From Phaeosaccion multiseriatum (lineage: Eukaryota; Ochrophyta, other classes): a DNA stretch of 64,000 nt. The notes below the pieces were generated by a model. That model was not told where the DNA came from and ran no database searches. It worked only from the letters and a program-made list of their open reading frames with translations. Below are positions 59,801 through 64,000 of this stretch, piece after piece. A program made the position numbers and the translations under genes. Position 1 is the stretch's first letter, and each line of letters opens with the position of its first letter. The stretch spans positions 1,178,001 to 1,242,000 of the forward strand of contig OZ218963.1 of NCBI GenBank assembly GCA_965112735.1. Reading direction: 5' to 3'.

Positions 59801-60920
59801 CTGCTCGTCACCACCTGATGAGGCGAGGTGATGAGGTCAGTTTTCAGTTTTCAGTTCATGTGACCTTATCAATAGTATCGAACACCATAAATGGAGTCGA
59901 TATTCATGATGATGCTATGACGAGGCAAGATGCAATGGGCAAGGAAGGTAGTAAGGCAATGAGTGCGGTAAGGCAATTAGGGCAGCAAGGCAATGAAGGC
60001 AGTAAGGCAATGAGTGCGGTAAGGCAATGAGTGCGGTAAGGCAATGTCACAAGGTGTGTGTGGATAAGCACACAAAGGGCGGACACAAGAGGGAGGAGCT
60101 TCAGGAGGTGAAACAAAAGCAAGCAACAACAGCGCAACTCGCAAGCAAGGGACTTCACACCTCACACCTCACACCCCACACCTCACACCTCACACCTCAC
60201 GCCTCACACCTCACACCTCACGCCTCACGCCTCACACCTCACACCTCACACCTCTCACACCTCACACACCTAACGCCTCACACGTCACACCTCACACCCC
60301 ACACCTCACACCTCACACCTCACGCCTCACACCTCACACCTCACACCTCACGCCTCACGCCTCACACCTCACACCTCACACCTCTCACACCTCACACCTC
60401 ACACCTCACACCTCACACCTCACACCTCACACCTCACACCTCACACCTCACACCTCACACCTCACACCTCACGCCTCACGCCTCACACCTCACACCTCTC
60501 ACACCTCACACCTCACACCTCACACCTCACACACCTAACGCCTCACACGTCACACGTCACACCCCACACGTACCAGAGGGAAGTCCCACGCCTCTGCGGC
60601 TTCAAGCAGCCCCTCCACAACGGCTGATTCGTCATCGCAGTCCTTGCTTGCTGACGTGATCCATTTGGCAGTGTCCACGTAGCTGAAGGAGAGGGGATGG
60701 AGGAGAGGGGGAGAGGGGGAGAGGAAGGGGGAGGAGGAGGAGGAGGAGGAGGGTGGGGGGGGGTGGCGAGGCAGGAGGGGAGCACGAGGCAGGGAGGAGA
60801 GAAGGTGTAGACAGAGGGGAGGGATGAAGAAGGGAAGGGCAAGACGAGGGGGGGTAGGCAAGGGGGGAAACCAAGGGGAGGGGGGGCAGTAGCAGTGCTC
60901 TACATGACTCGATGAGGATG

Positions 60921-60989
<69 letters not shown>

Positions 60990-61928
60990 GTGATGGTGAT
61001 GGTGATGATGATGATGATCACGATGATGATGGTGATGATGATGAGGAGGAGGATGTCATCGTAACGCTTTTCTCTCTGTCCTTACCTGAAGCCCGCAGTT
61101 CCGTCCCCAAGCCAAAAGTAGTCCTTATACACGCCCGGCACGGCCTTGGTTGCTGCCCCAACGCTCACGCCGACCTGCGCTATCATCCTCACGTCCACAG
61201 AAAGCTCGGGGTACACGCGGAAGGGCTCATCGGAGAAGGCTAAGTGGGGGGCAGGGACGGGTTACGGGCCCAAGTGCGCATCATCAGCAGGAGCAGCAGC
61301 AGTTGGTGATACAGCAAGAGCCACAGGAGCAGGAGCAGGAGCAGGAGCACAAGTAGGGTCAGAAGAGAAGAAACGAAGCGAAGCGAAGCGAGGCACTGAG
61401 ACTGAAACTGATACTGCCGTGAGGGTGGTGCGAAAGAGACCTGTGTAGCCACCGCTCCGGCCCTGACCCCAGACCGAGGCCCGGCAATTGGTGATACACC
61501 ACTCCAACCCAGCACGAGCAATTGGTGATACGGCCTGACAACCTCAGCCTCATGCTCACTCTCTTAGCCTTACTTATTGCTTACATATGCATGCGTAGAG
61601 CACGAGCCCTGACGAGGCAGGCCTGAGGTTCCATCCGACGGCGAGATCTGCCGACAGTTCCAGAATGTCGTCGGAGTCATCAGCTTGGTCTCCGATCCCT
61701 GCGGCGTTGCTATAGCAGGTGGTCTGGAACGTGGTCCCTGTGAGTGGTGTGTATTCAGTGATTGTGTATGTGTACAAGGAGAAGCACGCATGGCACACTC
61801 TCGGTCGGTCAGGCAAGGGGGGGGGCAGCCGTCTACGACACACACACACATACACACACACAGACACAGACATACACACATACACACGCGCGCACGCACA
61901 CACACTCACACACACACACACACACACA

Positions 61929-61969
<41 letters not shown>

Positions 61970-63693
61970 GTCTGTGACACGTACAAAAGACTTCGTCTCC
62001 CGAGCTGAGGTGCTGCCCCAGATAGGTCCATGTCTTTTCGTAATCAACAACGAGGACGGAGTTGAGTCCCTCCTCCACGCTCAGGCCCTGCAGCTCCGCC
62101 ACCTTCGTGCTGATGCCGGAGTAAAGCTTCCACTTCTCGTCTCTGAACCTGTTTGTGTGGGAAGACAAAAGCATGATCAATAACAACAAACAACAACAAC
62201 AACAACAACAACAGCAACAACAACAACAGCCGTGAAGAACAGCCCTGTGCCGAGCCCGAAAGGACCCTCCACGCACCCAGGGGTGGGCGTGCCAGATTGG
62301 ACCCCGCCCCCCCCCCACCCACCCCCAATGAGACTCACTTATAGCAAAGGAGCGGCTCGGCCCCCGCCTCGCTGCTGTTAAAAGTAAAGTTCGCAAAGTG
62401 TGCCCCCTCGTTGGTTCCGTTGCTCCACACGGGCACTTCAGTGACATAGGTGCGATTGGCCTCGAAGTCGTAGTGTTCGCCGAAGCCAATGACTTGTGCG
62501 TACAGCGGCAAGATATTGGCAGGAACTTCACAATCATCATCACTGTCATTGTCCTCCTCCTCGCTGCTGCCCCCTGCTGTGGCATGGATCCATCGGACTT
62601 TGTCGCGGACGGTTACGTCGCTACCGTGGAGTGCCCATGTTTCCATGACCCCAACGACGGAAACCTCCGTGCCGCCGATGTGTGTGGCCACACTCGACAG
62701 CGTGTGAACGTATGTGCTGATGTTGTACCTGATAGGCGGTGAGGAAGAGAGAGAGAGTACAAGTTAAGTAAGTGAGCCAGAAATCGCTGAGTCAGCTCGG
62801 GAGGGGCTTAGGCTCAGCACAAAATGTTACCCTACCCTACTCTGTGACCCCCTGCCTGTCTGCCTGTCTGCCTGTCTGCCTGCCTGCCTGCCTGCCTGCC
62901 TGCCCTTGTGCCTGCCTGCCTGCCGATACGCCTACTGCTCATGAGCAAGTCCATACGCCTACTGCTCATGCTCACACTCACCATTGATACGCCTACTGCT
63001 CATGCTCACACTCACCATTGATACGCCTACTGCTCATGCTCACACTCACCATTGATAGCCTACTGCTCATGCTCACACTCACCATTGATACGCCTACTGC
63101 TCATGCTCACACTCACCATTGATACGCCTACTGCTCATGCTCACACTCACCATTGATACGGCTACTGCTCATGCTCACACTCACTCACCATTGATAGCCT
63201 ACTGCTCATGCTCACACTCACTCACCATTGATACGGCTCGTTGTCGAACTTGTAACAGAGAAACAAATCAAGTCCTGCGGCCGTCACGTCGAGGATGAAG
63301 GAGGCGCTCGCATTGGCACGCACAAAGCGCGAGTAAGAGCCGCTCTCTGAGGGAAGGGAAGGGCAGGGGAGAGGAATGAGCAGAGAGGGCCCGGCTGTGG
63401 TCAGGTGACGGGGCATTGAGGAAGTGTAACCGTCGAAGTGTAACCGTCGAAGTGTAACCGTCGAAGTGTAACATGTCGTGCGTTGTTGATGTTGTTTCTT
63501 CGTGCTGTTGTGTGGCTGTTGTTTTGTTGTTGGTAGAGAGTGGAGCTGTGTATGCTACTTTCCCCCTCCCTCCTCCTCCCTCCCCCTCCCTCCCCCTCCC
63601 TCCTCCTCCTCACTCCTCCTCACCTGCGTTCTGCAATAGAGCGTCCTGGCTGCCGTCATCGGACATCTGACAGAAGGAGCTGTTGGTCGTCCA
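49403..63693 (-). CDS. Giant extracellular multidomain protein, 5' end outside window
   Basis: Twenty-one exons keep frame on the minus strand (1961 codons visible): 63693-63624, 63346-63226, 62728-62339, 62148-61985, 61737-61585, 61239-61086, 60682-60574, 59814-59731, 59145-58979, 58658-58507, 58273-58167, 57843-57542, 57228-57044, 56504-56178, 55126-54016, 53632-53460, 53085-52395, 51831-51333, 50883-50686, 50465-49941 and 49606-49403. From N to C: nine copies of an unrecognised module (GD-x-VKWV ... Cys ... LCYxF); a SEA-like domain ([17 protein letters not shown]; 54.4-54.1 kb); a Calx-beta domain ([34 protein letters not shown]; 53.6-52.9 kb); Ser runs; a LamG-like domain ([20 protein letters not shown]); and a C-terminal laminin-IV-like domain ([28 protein letters not shown]). 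Calx-beta domains bind Ca2+; LamG and laminin IV occur in matrix or adhesion proteins. No membrane segment is visible here. Cell-surface or matrix adhesion is inferred. The first exon is preceded only by satellite sequence to the window edge. Confidence 0.82.
52012..52372 (-). repeat. (GACA)n array, giant-gene intron
   Basis: 360 bp of GACA with scattered GATA units, 22 nt short of the exon boundary 52395. Confidence 0.95.
55127..55482 (-). repeat. GAGGAA/GAGGAG array next to a 3' splice site
   Basis: Starts at the acceptor of the 1.1-kb exon (55126) and runs 350 bp into the intron. On the gene strand it is a CT-rich tract (CTCTTCCTCT). It creates long Arg/Glu and Ser/Leu pseudo-ORFs on both strands. 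Confidence 0.9.
55694..55819 (-). repeat. 14-bp tandem repeat (GACCACAGTCAACT)
   Basis: Nine copies in the same intron as the GAGGAA array; the first two copies have GTCGACT instead of GTCAACT. Followed by two copies of a TCTATCGATAGCTTCAT word at about 55880-55935. Confidence 0.9.
55985..56172 (-). repeat. Degenerate GTCAAGC heptamer repeats
   Basis: About 25 imperfect 7-mers (GTCAAGC, GTCAATC, GTAAGCG variants) run up to the exon boundary at 56178, where one copy overlaps the donor. Confidence 0.8.
57229..57345 (-). repeat. (GGGTCA/GGGACA)n array ending at a 3' splice site
   Basis: On the gene strand, CCTGACCCTGACC repeats run directly into the acceptor CCTGACCAG before GCACGGGCAAGAG. The satellite is the entire visible 3' end of this intron. 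Confidence 0.9.
57868..58076 (-). repeat. (GGGA)n array, giant-gene intron
   Basis: 200 bp of GGGA/GGGAGAG repeats shortly upstream (in gene direction) of the exon starting at 57843. Pyrimidine-rich on the gene strand. Confidence 0.9.
58341..58434 (-). repeat. Three CTGTATCACCAACTG-type elements in one giant-gene intron
   Basis: Plus-strand copies of GTTGGTGATACAG at 58345 and 58416, with a GTGGGTGATACAG variant at 58391. On the gene strand all read CTGTATCACC(A/C)AC. Flanks are CTG/CCG triplets. Confidence 0.9.
58807..58866 (-). repeat. (CTTC)n array
   Basis: About 13 CTTC units inside the intron between exons 59145-58979 and 58658-58507. Confidence 0.9.
59833..59880 (+). repeat. Dispersed repeat copy B
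   Basis: Shares CAGTTTTCAGTTTTCAGTT and ATGTGACCTTA with 30430-30475. It lies about 20 nt upstream (in gene direction) of an exon of the giant gene. Confidence 0.6.
60152..60570 (-). repeat. ~9-10-bp satellite (ACACCTCAC), 420 bp
   Basis: About 45 copies of CACACCTCAC with GCCTCAC, CCCCAC and CTCTCAC variants and a higher-order periodicity. The array ends four bases from the donor at 60573, with CACACGTAC as a last variant copy. Confidence 0.9.
60918..61050 (-). repeat. (GAT)n array
   Basis: About 35 GAT/GGT triplets in a giant-gene intron, pure over most of its length. Confidence 0.9.
61293..61535 (-). repeat. Three CTGTATCACCAA(C/T)TG-type elements in one giant-gene intron
   Basis: Plus-strand copies at 61301 (AGTTGGTGATACAG), 61484 (GGCAATTGGTGATACACC) and 61518 (GCAATTGGTGATACGG). 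The last two lack flanking CTG repeats, which shows the core GTATCACCAA exists independently of the triplet tract. Confidence 0.85.
61843..61970 (-). repeat. (CA)n / (ACAG) dinucleotide array
   Basis: About 125 bp of CA repeats with CACG and CAGA interruptions, 14 nt from the exon boundary at 61985. Confidence 0.9.
62945..63225 (-). repeat. ~35-bp minisatellite carrying copies of an exon end and its splice donor
   Basis: Seven to eight tandem copies of a unit containing ACTCACCATTGATACG and CCTACTGCTCATGC. The real exon boundary at 63226 (ACTCAC|CATTGATACGGCT) is the last copy. Each unit on the gene strand therefore reads ATCAATG|GTGAGT, a complete candidate 5' splice site. Confidence 0.9.
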
Positions 63694-64000
63694 CTGAGGA
63701 GAAGAGGAGGGCGAAGGAGACAACGAGCGAACGCGACGGGGGGGGGCGAATAGGGAGAGAGGAAGAGGGAGGGAGGGAGGGAGGGAGGAGGGAGTGAGGG
63801 ATGAAAACATACAAGAACGTGCGGGGGGTACTTCGAGGGGGCGCTGGGGGGGGGGGAAGGGGAAGGGAAGGGGAAGGGGGAGGGGGAAGGGGAAGGGGAA
63901 GGGAAGGGGAAGGAGAGGGAAGGGAAGGGGAAGGGAAGGGGAAGGGAAGGGGAAGGGAAGGGGAAGGGAAGGGGAAGGGGAAGGGGAAAGGGCGAGTTCT
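63694..64000. other. Satellite-rich sequence at window edge, probably intronic
   Basis: Contains (GGGA)n at about 63766-63788 and a GGGAAGGGGAAG array from about 63849 to the end. No coding segment seen. The giant gene must continue to the right of the window. Confidence 0.7.

Overview
The window is eukaryotic nuclear DNA from a gene-dense, intron-rich unicellular organism. The evidence is GT-AG introns of about 30-2000 bp, typical eukaryotic gene families (NUP160, IFT27, RPS18, SND1/Tudor-SN, ALG13, a TEY-type MAP kinase), and CAG-rich coding repeats. IFT27 implies cilia or flagella at some life stage. I suspect a protist or alga, perhaps a stramenopile, but the sequence alone does not settle this. 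Introns and intergenic DNA are packed with micro- and minisatellites. Most of the many long open frames are translations of these repeats and are not genes.

Layout, left to right: a very large zinc-finger/AT-hook/poly-Q protein (155-6492, +); a CAMK-like protein kinase with a degenerate glycine loop (7889-11381, +); the nucleoporin NUP160, 29 exons over 17 kb (28783-11863, -); IFT27 (28851-29908, +), head to head with NUP160; ribosomal protein S18 (32888-30749, -); the staphylococcal-nuclease/Tudor protein SND1 (33065-39420, +), head to head with RPS18; the ALG13 glycosyltransferase subunit (41553-40555, -); a MAP kinase that appears to carry an N-terminal PH domain (42025-48301, +); a doubtful two-exon small gene (49254-48985, -); and the 3' part of a giant extracellular protein whose 5' end lies beyond the window (63693-49403, -). 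Genes on alternating strands form divergent and convergent pairs. The exon chains given below were assembled by hand and all keep a continuous reading frame.

The genes serve unrelated housekeeping roles (nuclear pore, ribosome, RNA metabolism, dolichol-linked glycan synthesis, cilia) plus signalling and extracellular matrix. I see no operon-like functional cluster.

The most unusual content is: (1) nine copies of an unrecognised Cys-Cys-Tyr module in the giant extracellular protein, followed by SEA-like, Calx-beta, LamG and laminin-IV-like domains; (2) a dispersed element, CTGTATCACCAACTG embedded in CTG repeats, which recurs at least 15 times, mostly in introns and in one orientation relative to the gene; (3) satellite arrays that start exactly at splice sites; and (4) the PH-MAPK fusion, whose apparent stop codon lies inside a splice donor.
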